From Geodermatophilus siccatus (GTDB taxonomy: Bacteria > Actinomycetota > Actinomycetes > Mycobacteriales > Geodermatophilaceae): a DNA stretch of 64,000 nt. The stretch is taken from contig NZ_FNHE01000001.1 of NCBI RefSeq assembly GCF_900103785.1, positions 186,001 through 250,000 on the forward strand. The letters are read 5' to 3'. This document shows positions 27,060-36,492 of the stretch, piece after piece (within the stretch, counting starts at the first letter, position 1; every line of letters begins with the position of its first letter). The notes below the pieces were generated by a model. It ran no database searches, was not told the origin of the DNA, and saw only the letters and a list, made by a program, of their open reading frames with translations. Position numbers and translations under genes: made by a program.

Positions 27060-28088
27060 ATGGACCCCGTGCGCTTCGGACTGGTGGGCTACGGCTTCGG
27101 CGGCCGGTACTTCCACGCACCCCTGCTGGCGGCCGCGCCGGAGGTCGACCTGCTCGGCGTGGTCACGACGTCGGCCGAGCGGCGGGCGCAGGTCGCCGCG
27201 GAGCACCCCGGCCTGCGCACCTTCGGCTCGCTCGACGAGCTGGCCGACGCCGGCGCCGAGGCGGTGGCGATCTCCACCCCGGCGGACACGCACACCCCGC
27301 TGAGCGAGCAGGCACTGGGTCTGGACCTCGCCGTGGTCTGCGACAAGCCCTTCGCGCTGGACGCCGCGGCCGCGGAGGGGACGGTGCAGCTGGCCGCGGC
27401 CCGCCGGCTGGCGCTGGCGCCGTACCAGAACCGCCGCTGGGACTCCGACTACCGCACCGTCCGGGCGCTCGCGGACGCCGGCCGGCTCGGCACGGTGACC
27501 CGCTTCGAGTCGCGCTTCGAGCGGTTCGAGCCCGAACCGGGCCCGCCGGCCGCGGGCGGCGGCACGCTGCTGGACTTCGGCAGCCACCTGGTCGACCAGG
27601 CACTGCTGCTGCTCGGCCCGGTGACGAGCGTCTACGCCGAGTGGCGGGTGCGGGAGTCGGGCCTGGACGACGACGTCTTCGTCGCGCTCACGCACGCCGA
27701 CGGCGCCCGCTCGCACCTGTGGGGCAGCTGGAGCCAGGGCGCCCCCGGCGACCGCTTCCGGGTCAGCGGCACCGAGGGCGCCTACGTCGTCGGCGGGCCG
27801 ATGGACGGGCAGGAGGCCGCGCTGCTGGCCGGGCAGACGCCGGCGACGCTGGACGAGCACTGGGGCGCCGAGCCGCAGGAGCGTTGGGGCCGGCTGTGCC
27901 GCGGCGACGACGGCGTCGTGGTGCCCACCGAGCGCGGCCGCTGGGACACCTTCTACCCGGCCTTCGCCGCCGCCGTCCGCGGGCAGGGGCCGGTGCCGGT
28001 CGACCCGCGGGACGCCGTCGCCACCGCCCGGGTGCTCGACGCCGCCCGCCGCAGCGCCACCGAGGGCGTCGCCGTCCCCTTGGGCTGA
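27060..28088 (+). CDS. Gfo/Idh/MocA-family NAD(P)-dependent oxidoreductase
   Basis: The 342-residue protein starts with a Rossmann motif ([18 protein letters not shown]). It has the family sequence VCDKPFAL around residue 95, where the Lys is the catalytic lysine (EKP-type motif), and a C-terminal alpha/beta domain with [15 protein letters not shown] carrying the usual Asp/His pair. Such enzymes oxidise or reduce sugar- or inositol-like hydroxyls; the substrate cannot be deduced. The DUF2071 gene starts two bases after its stop. ATG 27060 begins the conserved fold. Confidence 0.9.
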   Translation: MDPVRFGLVGYGFGGRYFHAPLLAAAPEVDLLGVVTTSAERRAQVAAEHPGLRTFGSLDELADAGAEAVAISTPADTHTPLSEQALGLDLAVVCDKPFALDAAAAEGTVQLAAARRLALAPYQNRRWDSDYRTVRALADAGRLGTVTRFESRFERFEPEPGPPAAGGGTLLDFGSHLVDQALLLLGPVTSVYAEWRVRESGLDDDVFVALTHADGARSHLWGSWSQGAPGDRFRVSGTEGAYVVGGPMDGQEAALLAGQTPATLDEHWGAEPQERWGRLCRGDDGVVVPTERGRWDTFYPAFAAAVRGQGPVPVDPRDAVATARVLDAARRSATEGVAVPLG

Positions 28089-28089
28089 C

Positions 28090-28797
28090 GTGGACCCCGG
28101 ACTGCCACCGCCGACGCCACCGGACGACGTCCGGCCGGCCCTGCTGCGGCAGACCTGGCGGGACGTCGCCTTCCTGCACTGGCCCCTCGACCCGGCCGTC
28201 GCTGCCGGTCTGCTGCCGCCGGGCACCCGGCCGGACGTGCTGGCCGACGTGACCTATGCCGGCGTGGTGGCGCTGCGGATCACGCGCACGGCTCTCGGCG
28301 CCGGCCCCGCGCTGCCGTGGGCCGGGTCGTTCGCCGAGGTCAACGTCCGGCTGTACGCCGTGGACCGGCGCGGGCGGCGCGGCGTCGTCTTCCTGCGCAT
28401 GGACGCCGAGCGGCTGCTGCCCGTGCTGGCGGCGCGGGCCGTCACCCGCCTGCCGTACGTGCGGTCGCACACTCGCGTGCAACGCGACGACGACCTGTGC
28501 GTCGTGGTCGCCGGCCGGCACCTGCGGATCGTCCTGCGCGTCGGGGCCCCGCTGCCCGCGGGTCCGCTGGAGCATTTCGTGACCGACCGCTGGGGCCTGC
28601 ACACGCGGGTCGCCGGCCGCACCGTCCACCTGCCGGTGGCGCACCCACCGTGGCCGCTGCAGACCGCCGAGCTCGTCGATCTCGCCGGTGACCCGCTGGC
28701 CGCGGCGGGGATCCCCGCAGCGCCCGGTCCTCCGGTGAGCGTCCTGTTCTCCCCCGGTGTGGACGACGTCCGCCTCGGGCTCCCGAGCCGGACGTGA
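28090..28797 (+). CDS. YqjF-like DUF2071 protein
   Basis: The 235-residue protein matches DUF2071/YqjF: 'QTWRDVAFLHWPLDPAVAAG' near the start, FAEVNVRLYAVDRRGRRGVVF in the middle and VDDVRLGLP at the end. The fold resembles the acetoacetate decarboxylase superfamily, but no catalytic Lys motif is evident, so function is unknown. It is co-transcribed with the preceding oxidoreductase gene (start two bases after its stop) and is convergent with ecm, separated by a repeat element. Confidence 0.85.
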   Translation: MDPGLPPPTPPDDVRPALLRQTWRDVAFLHWPLDPAVAAGLLPPGTRPDVLADVTYAGVVALRITRTALGAGPALPWAGSFAEVNVRLYAVDRRGRRGVVFLRMDAERLLPVLAARAVTRLPYVRSHTRVQRDDDLCVVVAGRHLRIVLRVGAPLPAGPLEHFVTDRWGLHTRVAGRTVHLPVAHPPWPLQTAELVDLAGDPLAAAGIPAAPGPPVSVLFSPGVDDVRLGLPSRT

Positions 28798-28802
28798 GCG
28801 CA

Positions 28803-28857
28803 GCGGCCCCTCCTCGGCGTCCCCGAGCCTGCGGGGAGAGCCCGGAGGTCCTCCCTC
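28803..28857. repeat. Short palindromic repeat between convergent genes (family copy)
   Basis: GGCCCCTCCTCGGCGTCCCCGAGCCTGCGGGGAGAGCC and GGAGGTCCTCC give a reduced version of the family element. It fills the space between the DUF2071 stop and the ecm stop and could terminate transcription in both directions. Confidence 0.6.
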
Positions 28858-30850
28858 AGAGGCCGTTGGCCTCGCGGACCACGTCGACGATCTGGCCCAT
28901 GATGTCGGTCAGCCCGAAGTCCTTGGGCGTGAAGACGCGGGCCACCCCCTGCTCCCGCAGCCGGCGGGCGTCGCTGTCAGGGACGATCCCGCCGACGACC
29001 ACGGGAACGTCGTCGAGGCCCGCATCCCGCAACCCCTGCAGCACCGCCGGCACCACCTGCAGGTGCGAGCCGGAGAGCACCGACAGGCCGACGACGTGCA
29101 CGTCCTCCTCGACCGCGGCGCTCACGATCTGCGCCGGGGTGAGCCGGATGCCCTGGTAGACGACCTCGAAGCCGGCGTCCCGGGCGCGGACGGCGATCTG
29201 CTCGGCGCCGTTGCTGTGCCCGTCCAGGCCCGGCTTGCCGACCAGGAACCGCAGTCGCCCGCCGAGCTCCTCACCGGTGGCGCGCACCCGCTCCCGGACG
29301 ACGGCCAACGACGCGTCGGCCTCGCCACCCCCGGCGGCCGCGGCGACGCCGGTGGGCGCCCGGTACTCGCCGAACACCTCGCGCAGGACGCCGGCCCACT
29401 CCCCCGTCGTCACGCCGGCGCGGGCGCACTCGAGGGTGGCGGCCATGAGGTTCTCGTCGGTGCCGGCGACCGCACGCAGCCGCGTGAGCGCCCGCTCGAC
29501 CGGCTCCGGGTCGCGCTCGGCGCGCCACTTCTGCACCGACTCGCAGGCGGCGGTCTCGACCGCGGGGTCGACCACCTGGATGGCGGCGTCGAGGTCGGCC
29601 AGCAGCGGGTTGGGCTCGGTGGCCTCGAACCGGTTGACGCCGACGACGACGACGTCCCCGCTCTCCATCCGGCGGCGCCGCTCGGCGAGCGAGGCGACCA
29701 GCTGGCCCTTCATGTAGCCGGACTCGACGGCGGCCACCGCGCCGCCCATCTCCTGCACGCGGGCGATCTCCGCGCGGGCGCCCTCGACCAGCTCGGCGAC
29801 CTTCTGCTCCACGACCACCGAGCCGGTGAACAGGTCGTCGTACTCGAGCAGGTCGGTCTCGTAGGCCAGCACCTGCTGCAGCCGCAGCGACCACTGCTGG
29901 TCCCACGGCCGGGGCAGGCCCAGGGCCTCGTTCCAGGCAGGTAGCTGCACGGCCCGGGCGCGGGCGTCCCTGGACAGGGTGACCGCCAGCATCTCCAGCA
30001 CGATCCGCTGCACGTTGTTCTCCGGCTGGGCCTCCGTCAGGCCCAGGGAGTTGACCTGCACGCCGTAGCGGAAACGGCGGTGCCTGGGGTCCTGCACGCC
30101 GTAGCGCTCGAGGGTCAGCTCGTCCCACAGCTGGGTGAACGCCCGCATCTTGCACATCTCCTCGACGAAGCGGACGCCCGCGTTGACGAAGAAGGAGATG
30201 CGCGCGACGACCTCCCCGAAGCGCTCCTGCGGCACCTGGCCGGAGTCGCGCACCGAGTCCAGGACGGCGATCGCGGTGCTCATCGCGTAGGCGATCTCCT
30301 GCACCGGCGTCGCCCCGGCCTCCTGCAGGTGGTAGCTGCAGATGTTGGTCGGGTTCCACTTCGGCATCGCCGACACCGTGTAGGCGACCATGTCGGTGAT
30401 CAGCCGCATCGAGGGCCCGGGCGGGAAGACGTACGTCCCCCGCGACAGGTACTCCTTGATGATGTCGTTCTGCGTCGTCCCCGCGAGCTTGCTGACGTCG
30501 TGACCGTGCTCCTCCGCGACCGCCTGGTAGAGCGCCAGCAGCCACATCGCCGTCGCGTTGATCGTCATCGACGTGTTCATCTCGTCGAGCGGGATGCCGT
30601 CGAAGAGCGCGCGCATGTCGCCGATGTGCGTGATCGGCACGCCGACCTTGCCGACCTCACCGACGGAGAGCTCGTCGTCGGGGTCGTAGCCCGTCTGCGT
30701 CGGCAGGTCGAAGGCGACCGACAGGCCGGTCTGCCCCTTGGCGAGGTTGCGCCGGTACAGCGCGTTGGACTCGGCCGGCGACGAGTGACCGGCGTAGGTG
30801 CGCATGACCCAGGGGCGGTCGCGCTCCTCCGGCAGGTGCGGGAACGGCAT
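28856..30850 (-). CDS. ecm: Ethylmalonyl-CoA mutase (B12-dependent)
   Basis: The 664-residue protein converts (R)-ethylmalonyl-CoA to (2S)-methylsuccinyl-CoA using adenosylcobalamin. It is single-chain, with a TIM-barrel substrate domain (~1-500) and a C-terminal B12 domain with KPGLDGHSNGAEQIA (the D-x-H-x-x-G base-off motif). Features that separate Ecm/MeaA from methylmalonyl-CoA mutase are visible: VAFDLPTQTGYDPDDEL, EVGKVGVPITHIGDM and EMNTSMTINATAMWLLALY. ATG 30850 starts the family N-terminus (PFPHLPEERDRPWVMRTY). A weak -10 TACACT eight bases before the ATG suggests a leaderless or near-leaderless mRNA. Confidence 0.95.
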   Translation of the reverse strand: MPFPHLPEERDRPWVMRTYAGHSSPAESNALYRRNLAKGQTGLSVAFDLPTQTGYDPDDELSVGEVGKVGVPITHIGDMRALFDGIPLDEMNTSMTINATAMWLLALYQAVAEEHGHDVSKLAGTTQNDIIKEYLSRGTYVFPPGPSMRLITDMVAYTVSAMPKWNPTNICSYHLQEAGATPVQEIAYAMSTAIAVLDSVRDSGQVPQERFGEVVARISFFVNAGVRFVEEMCKMRAFTQLWDELTLERYGVQDPRHRRFRYGVQVNSLGLTEAQPENNVQRIVLEMLAVTLSRDARARAVQLPAWNEALGLPRPWDQQWSLRLQQVLAYETDLLEYDDLFTGSVVVEQKVAELVEGARAEIARVQEMGGAVAAVESGYMKGQLVASLAERRRRMESGDVVVVGVNRFEATEPNPLLADLDAAIQVVDPAVETAACESVQKWRAERDPEPVERALTRLRAVAGTDENLMAATLECARAGVTTGEWAGVLREVFGEYRAPTGVAAAAGGGEADASLAVVRERVRATGEELGGRLRFLVGKPGLDGHSNGAEQIAVRARDAGFEVVYQGIRLTPAQIVSAAVEEDVHVVGLSVLSGSHLQVVPAVLQGLRDAGLDDVPVVVGGIVPDSDARRLREQGVARVFTPKDFGLTDIMGQIVDVVREANGL

Positions 30851-30868
30851 GCCAGCGGAGTGTAGGGG

Positions 30869-30883
30869 TGTTACCGGCCAGTA
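30869..30883. promoter_or_regulatory. Candidate operator upstream of ecm
   Basis: TGTTACCGGCCAGTA is an imperfect inverted repeat 19-33 bases upstream of the ecm start, between the positions expected for -35 and -10 (candidate -10 TACACT closer to the gene). It shares TGTTACCGG and the spaced GTA with the reverse complement of the ccrA-upstream palindrome. Confidence 0.45.
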
Positions 30884-30944
30884 GAAGCGACCCCTCGGGG
30901 TGTCCCCCGGTGGCACACTCGCAGGCGCCGAGGGGAGGACCGCG

Positions 30945-31259
30945 ATGGCACCGGTGGCCGGCACGCACTACCTGGCGGGACCGGTGATCGCGTTCGCCGT
31001 CGTCGCGGGGCTCGCGCTGTTCCTGCGGTGGGCCTTCCGCAGCGACCCGCGCCGTCGTCCCCCGGCGGACGACGGGCTGCTCACCCGCGTCGCCACGCTC
31101 TCCCGGCGCGAGTCGGCGCTGGCGCTGCGCGCGGTGCTCTCCGACGCCGGGATCCGCTCGACCGTGCGCGTCCCCGGTCCGCACCGGGCGGAGGTGCTGG
31201 TCTTCCCCGAGGACGCCGACCGCGCCCGCGCGCTGGCCGCGTCGTTCCGACCCGGTTAG
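30945..31259 (+). CDS. Small membrane protein with DUF2007-like domain
   Basis: The 104-residue protein has one N-terminal transmembrane helix ([17 protein letters not shown]) followed by a basic stretch and a ~60-residue domain, '[21 protein letters not shown]' and [18 protein letters not shown]. This resembles DUF2007 putative signal-transducing proteins. ATG 30945 is supported by GGGGAGGA seven bases upstream. It diverges from ecm across a 94-nt gap that carries the candidate ecm operator, so the two may be affected by the same regulator. Function unknown. Confidence 0.75.
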   Translation: MAPVAGTHYLAGPVIAFAVVAGLALFLRWAFRSDPRRRPPADDGLLTRVATLSRRESALALRAVLSDAGIRSTVRVPGPHRAEVLVFPEDADRARALAASFRPG

Positions 31260-31261
31260 CG

Positions 31262-31322
31262 AGACGACCCTCGTGCCCCCCGGACCTCGCTCCGCTCGGC
31301 TCGGGCCCCTGCACGAGGGCCA
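31262..31322. repeat. Palindrome between convergent genes (divergent family copy)
   Basis: GACCCTCGTGCCCC (31265-31278) and CCCCTGCACGAGGGCC (31307-31322) form the arms around GACCTCGCTCCGCTCGGCTCGGG. It fills the gap between the small membrane-protein gene and murA. The core differs from the main family, but the outer-arm logic (GACCCTCxTGC…GCAxGAGGGCC) is the same. Confidence 0.65.
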
Positions 31323-32600
31323 TCAGTCGGGGCGCTGCACCCGCTCGATCCGCGCGCCCAGTCCGCGCAGCTGCTCGACGAAGTCGGGGTAGCCGCGGTC
31401 GACGTGGTGCACGTCCTGCACCTCGGTGACGCCGTCGGACACCAGCCCGGCCAGCACCAGCCCGGCGCCGGCCCGGATGTCGGTGGCCAGCACCGGCGCG
31501 CTGGAGAGTCGCTCCCGCCCCCGGACGACGGCGTGGTGGCCGTCGGTGCGCACCGAGGCACCCAGGCGGACCAGCTCGTTGACGAACATGAACCGGCCCT
31601 CGAACACGTTCTCGGTGATCAGCGCCGTCCCCGTGGAGACGGCGGCCAGCGCGACCGCCATCGGCTGCAGGTCGGTCGGGAAGCCCGGGTAGGGCAGCGT
31701 GACGACGTCCACGCCGCGCGGGCGGCCGTCCATCGCCACCCGCAGCCCGTCGGGCAGCGGCTCGACCTGCGCACCGGCGTCGCTGAGCTTGGCCAGCGCC
31801 ACGGTGAGGTGGTCGGCGACGGCCCGCTCGATGACGACGTCCCCGCGGGTCATCACCGCCCCGATGGCCCAGGTGCCGGCGACGATCCGGTCGGGCACGG
31901 TCGTGTAGGTGACCGGCTGCAGCCCCGGCACGCCGTCGACGGTGATGGTCGAGGTGCCCGCGCCGTCGATCTGCGCGCCCATCGCGGTGAGCATCGCGCA
32001 GAGGTCGACGATCTCCGGCTCGCGGGCGGCGTTGTCGATGACCGTCGTCCCCTCGGCGAGCACCGCGGCCATGACCAGGTTCTCCGTCGCGCCGACCGAC
32101 GGGAAGTCCAGCCAGATGCTCGTGCCCTCCAGCCGCGGCGCGGTGGCCACGAGGAAGCCGTGCTCGCTCTCGATCGTGGCGCCGAGCCGCTCGAGGCCGG
32201 AGATGTGCATGTCCAGCCCGCGCGAGCCGATCGCGTCGCCGCCGGGCAGCGCCACCCTGGCCGACCCGCAGCGGGCGACGAGCGGGCCGAGCACGCTGAT
32301 CGAGGCCCGCATCCGGCGCACCAGGTCGTAGTCGGTCTCCGTGCCGGGCCGGTCGGGCACGTCGACGACCAGCCGGCCACCGCCGCCGACCGCGTGCCGC
32401 TCGTAGGTGACGTCGCACCCGAGTCGGCGCAGCACCTCGCTCATGATCGCCACGTCGAGGATGTCGGGGACCTCGTCGATGGTCGTCCGCCCGGCGGCCA
32501 GCAGCGCGGCGGCCATGAGCTTGAGGGCGCTGTTCTTCGCGCCGGTCACCCGCACCCGCCCGGTCAGGGCCGTGCCGCCGGTGACCTCGAAGCACTCCAC
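31323..32600 (-). CDS. murA: UDP-N-acetylglucosamine 1-carboxyvinyltransferase, Asp in place of catalytic Cys
   Basis: MurA adds enolpyruvate from PEP to UDP-GlcNAc, the first step of peptidoglycan synthesis. The 425-residue protein has [18 protein letters not shown] and the active-site loop [16 protein letters not shown]. The residue equivalent to E. coli Cys115 is Asp122 (codon GAC at 32235-32237), as in the M. tuberculosis enzyme, which is insensitive to fosfomycin. The same resistance is expected here. GTG 32600 begins the fold. It diverges from the adenosyltransferase gene with 114 nt between. Confidence 0.96.
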   Translation of the reverse strand: MECFEVTGGTALTGRVRVTGAKNSALKLMAAALLAAGRTTIDEVPDILDVAIMSEVLRRLGCDVTYERHAVGGGGRLVVDVPDRPGTETDYDLVRRMRASISVLGPLVARCGSARVALPGGDAIGSRGLDMHISGLERLGATIESEHGFLVATAPRLEGTSIWLDFPSVGATENLVMAAVLAEGTTVIDNAAREPEIVDLCAMLTAMGAQIDGAGTSTITVDGVPGLQPVTYTTVPDRIVAGTWAIGAVMTRGDVVIERAVADHLTVALAKLSDAGAQVEPLPDGLRVAMDGRPRGVDVVTLPYPGFPTDLQPMAVALAAVSTGTALITENVFEGRFMFVNELVRLGASVRTDGHHAVVRGRERLSSAPVLATDIRAGAGLVLAGLVSDGVTEVQDVHHVDRGYPDFVEQLRGLGARIERVQRPD

Positions 32601-32617
32601 CGGCTCACCCTACGGTG

Positions 32618-32705
32618 GCCCCGCTGCAGGGTCCCGCCGCGAGCCTGCGAGTGGTGGGGGGGCAGGGGGGCGTCCAAGGGGAGGGCAGCGGGGTCCTTCT
32701 TCTAG
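32618..32705. repeat. Palindromic repeat in the divergent murA-adenosyltransferase region
   Basis: The family core GGGTCCCGCCGCGAGCCTGCGAGTGGTGGGG is followed by GGCAGCGGGGTCCTTC. Unusually for this family it lies between two start codons (murA at 32600, adenosyltransferase at 32715), not at a gene end, and so occupies the promoter region of both genes. Confidence 0.7.
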
Positions 32706-32714
32706 GCTCCGGGC

Positions 32715-33359
32715 ATGACCGTCCGGCTGACCCGCATCTACACGAAGACCGGCGACGCCGGCCAGACGCACCTCGGGGACATGAGCCGGGTGGCCAAGAC
32801 CGACCCGCGCCTGGTCGCCTACGCCGACGTCGACGAGGCCAACAGCGTGCTCGGCGTGGCGCTGGCCCTCGGGTCGCCGACCCCGGAGCTGACCGAGCTG
32901 CTGCGCAGCGTGCAGAACGACCTGTTCGACGTCGGCGCCGACCTCTCCACCCCGGTCACGCCGGACCCGCAGTACCCGCCGCTGCGGGTGACCGCCGCCT
33001 ACACCGAGCGGCTGGAGGCGGCCTGCGACACGTACAACGCCGAGCTGCCCAAGCTGTCCAGCTTCATCCTGCCCGGAGGAACGCCGCTGGCCGCGCTGCT
33101 GCACCAGGCCCGCGTGGTGACCCGGCGGGCCGAGCGCAGCGTGTGGGCGCTGCTGCAGGCCGACGGCGAGCGCACCAACGCCGAGACCGCGCGCTACCTC
33201 AACCGGCTCTCGGACCTGCTGTTCATCCTCGCGCGGGTGGCCAACCCCGGCGGCGACGTGCTGTGGGAGCCGGGCGCGCACAGCGGGGCGCACGCCCAGC
33301 GGGCCGCGGCGTCCTCGGCGGCGGAGACCCCGGCGGCGGAGACCCCGGCCGCCGACTGA
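32715..33359 (+). CDS. Cob(I)yrinic acid a,c-diamide/cob(I)alamin adenosyltransferase (PduO type)
   Basis: The 214-residue enzyme transfers adenosyl from ATP to cob(I)alamin to make coenzyme B12. PduO-type hallmarks are the N-terminal ATP-binding TRIYTKTGDAGQTHLGD, 'RLVAYADVDEANSVLG' and the C-terminal helical region with RRAERSVWALLQ and LNRLSDLLFILARVAN. The last ~20 residues are an Ala/Glu/Thr/Pro tail with a repeated AAETP unit and are probably disordered. It supplies the cofactor for the ethylmalonyl-CoA mutase in this window. The place next to murA and DUF2550 matches M. tuberculosis Rv1314c. Confidence 0.94.
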   Translation: MTVRLTRIYTKTGDAGQTHLGDMSRVAKTDPRLVAYADVDEANSVLGVALALGSPTPELTELLRSVQNDLFDVGADLSTPVTPDPQYPPLRVTAAYTERLEAACDTYNAELPKLSSFILPGGTPLAALLHQARVVTRRAERSVWALLQADGERTNAETARYLNRLSDLLFILARVANPGGDVLWEPGAHSGAHAQRAAASSAAETPAAETPAAD

Positions 33360-33361
33360 CG

Positions 33362-33460
33362 GAGCACCCCTCCCCCAGAAGGACCCCGTCCTCCCCGACC
33401 GCCGCGAGCTCGGGCTGGGACCCGGGACGGGGCCGCGGTGGTGCCCTGGAGGGGGCCGTT
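33362..33460. repeat. Nested palindrome between convergent genes (family copy)
   Basis: Inner arms GGACCCCGTCC (33381-33391) and GGGACGGGGCC surround CGCCGCGAGCTCGGGC. The outer arms are CACCCCTCCCCC and CCTGGAGGGGGCC. It links the stop of the adenosyltransferase gene to the stop of the DUF2550 gene. Confidence 0.75.
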
Positions 33461-33864
33461 CAGCGGACCGGGGGCGCGGACTCCACCCAGGAGAGGAAGC
33501 CGGTCACGGTCGAGGGGTCCATGGCCAGCTCCCGGGGTCCGGCCGCGGTGGCGCAGGAGAGGACGACGACGTCGTCGGGGAGGGCGACGTCCCCGGCATC
33601 CACACGGCGCCGGCCCTGCACCCGGAACTCGGCCCGGCACAGCCGCTGCTGCGGACGCACCGACAGCGACAGCACCCGGTACCAGAGCAGCGAGTCGCCG
33701 CCGTACCAGGCCACGCCCACCGACCAGCGCGGCGAGCCGGCCGACCGCAGCCACATGGTGACGGCACCGAGCCCGGAGAGCAGGAAGCGGCGGCGCAGCA
33801 GGAAGGCGACGACCAGTCCGACGAGGACCCCCACCACGACCACCAGGAGCAGTTCGGTCGTCAT
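33460..33864 (-). CDS. DUF2550 membrane-anchored protein
   Basis: The 134-residue protein has one N-terminal transmembrane helix (LLLVVVVGVLVGLVVAFLL) and a cytoplasmic PH-like beta domain (SVGVAWYGGDSLLWYRVLSL). It matches DUF2550, whose gene follows atpC in many actinobacteria (Rv1312 in M. tuberculosis). It lies 36 nt downstream of atpC on the same strand and is probably co-transcribed with it. Function is unknown; conserved linkage suggests a link with the ATP synthase or envelope. Confidence 0.88.
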   Translation of the reverse strand: MTTELLLVVVVGVLVGLVVAFLLRRRFLLSGLGAVTMWLRSAGSPRWSVGVAWYGGDSLLWYRVLSLSVRPQQRLCRAEFRVQGRRRVDAGDVALPDDVVVLSCATAAGPRELAMDPSTVTGFLSWVESAPPVR

Positions 33865-33900
33865 CGGGGGCGCCGGGCGGTCAGGCGGGCGGCCGGAGGC

Positions 33901-34290
33901 TCAGGCGTCCTGACCGGCGGCGCGCAGTCGCGACTGCGCGCGCCTGGCGGCGGCGAGGGCGTCGGGGTCGTCGCCGGCCTCCTCCGCCCGGCGCAACGCC
34001 TCGCGGGCCCGCTCGACGTCGATCTCGGAGGAGATCTCCGCGGTCTCGGCGAGGATGGAGACACCGCGGTCGGTCACCGACAGGAAGCCGCCGTGGGCCG
34101 CGACGACCATGTCCTCGCCCTCGACGGTGCGGACGGTGACGACGCCGCCCTCGGCGAGCTGGCCCAGCAGCGGCGCGTGGCCGGGCAGGACGCCGAGCTC
34201 ACCCTCCGTCGTGCGGGCCACCACCATGTTGGCCTCGCCGGACCAGATCATCCGCTCGACGGCCACCAACTCGACATGCAGGGTCGCCAC
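33901..34290 (-). CDS. atpC: ATP synthase epsilon subunit
   Basis: The 129-residue epsilon subunit sits on the central stalk and couples rotation while inhibiting ATP hydrolysis. The N-terminal beta sandwich contains [33 protein letters not shown] and the C-terminal helical hairpin is '[16 protein letters not shown]'. GTG 34290 has GAGGAG five bases upstream. Unlike nearly all bacteria, atpC does not directly follow atpD: about 690 nt with repeats, a hairpin and a small ORF lie between, so it may need its own promoter. Confidence 0.95.
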   Translation of the reverse strand: MATLHVELVAVERMIWSGEANMVVARTTEGELGVLPGHAPLLGQLAEGGVVTVRTVEGEDMVVAAHGGFLSVTDRGVSILAETAEISSEIDVERAREALRRAEEAGDDPDALAAARRAQSRLRAAGQDA

Positions 34291-34379
34291 GACACTCCTC
34301 GGGTCCACCGGCCGGCGGTACGGGTCGCCACGTCCGGGCTGGACACGGCGACGGGTCGGGCACACTCTAGCCGCCGTGC

Positions 34380-34506
34380 CCGCGCCGTCCCCGCCAAGGC
34401 CCCGTCCGGAGGCTCACCGCGGGCTCGCGAGCGGTGCGGAGGACGGTGGCCTCCCTGCAGGGTCCCGCCACGAGCTCGCGAGCGGCGGGGGCAGGGAGGT
34501 CCTGCC
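34380..34506. repeat. Two tandem palindromic repeats upstream of atpC
   Basis: Two cores occur in a row, CACCGCGGGCTCGCGAGCGGTG and CCCGCCACGAGCTCGCGAGCGGCGGG, with GGACGGTGGCC and GCAGGGAGGTCCTGCC arms. They sit between the small ORF at 34507-34686 and the atpC leader. The leader itself (34291-34379) shows no clear promoter. Confidence 0.75.
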
Positions 34507-34686
34507 TCAGGCGCAGCGGCGGTACAGCAGGGTCCAGCGGCCCACGCGCACCCAGGGACGGCGCACGGTCGAGGCCGGCGCCCAGTCCTCGGTGTGGAAC
34601 TGCCGCCCGCCGACGTAGGGCACCGCCGCGGACGGCGGCCAGCTCCAGTCGGCGCCGTCCACCCGCGTCCCGGTGATGCCGTCCAC
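34507..34686 (-). CDS. Small Trp-rich hypothetical protein between atpD and atpC
   Basis: GTG 34686 is preceded by GGGAGAG seven bases upstream and encodes 59 residues. Codon use from there is typical of the genome, with GC at nearly every third position. Upstream in the same frame a rare AGA and irregular usage suggest non-coding DNA. The protein is rich in aromatic residues (DWSW, FHTEDW, RRPWVRVGRWTLLYRR) with no membrane helix and one terminal Cys. I do not recognise it. It lies inside the interrupted atp gene cluster, flanked by repeats on both sides. Confidence 0.6.
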   Translation of the reverse strand: MDGITGTRVDGADWSWPPSAAVPYVGGRQFHTEDWAPASTVRRPWVRVGRWTLLYRRCA

Positions 34687-34832
34687 GTCGTCTCTCCCGA
34701 TCGCCGCCCAGCTGGTCCGGACGTCCTCGCACAAGATCGGCACAGGGCGAGGAGCCCTTGAGGCGACCCGCACCACACCCACCCGTCCGGACCGCCGCGC
34801 CGGGGCTACCCGCCGCGCCACCGGGAAACACG

Positions 34833-34866
34833 GAACGGCCGGGTCCCGTTGGGGACCCGGCCGTTC
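34833..34866. terminator. Strong hairpin downstream of atpD
   Basis: GAACGGCCGGGTCCC (34833-34847) and GGGACCCGGCCGTTC (34852-34866) are perfect 15-bp arms with a GTTG loop. It is 112 nt beyond the atpD stop, on the path to atpC, and would be expected to reduce or end transcription into atpC. Confidence 0.85.
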
Positions 34867-34887
34867 TCGGCGGTGCTGGTGGACACC

Positions 34888-34977
34888 TCGCCGGTTCCGT
34901 CCCGCCCCCACCCCGTGCATGCGAGGGGTGGGGAGGACGGGGTCCTCCGACGAGTGGCGGGGGGAGGTGGTCCTCGC

Positions 34978-34979
<2 letters not shown>
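34888..34979. repeat. Palindromic repeat at the atpD 3' end
   Basis: This element has CCCGCCCCCACCCCGTGCATGC, AGGGGTGGGGAGGACGGGGTCC and the extension CTCCGACGAGTGGCGGGG, ending at the atpD stop. Bases 34930-34962 are identical to 24894-24926 in another intergenic region 10 kb away. Confidence 0.8.
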
Positions 34980-36492
<1,513 letters not shown>

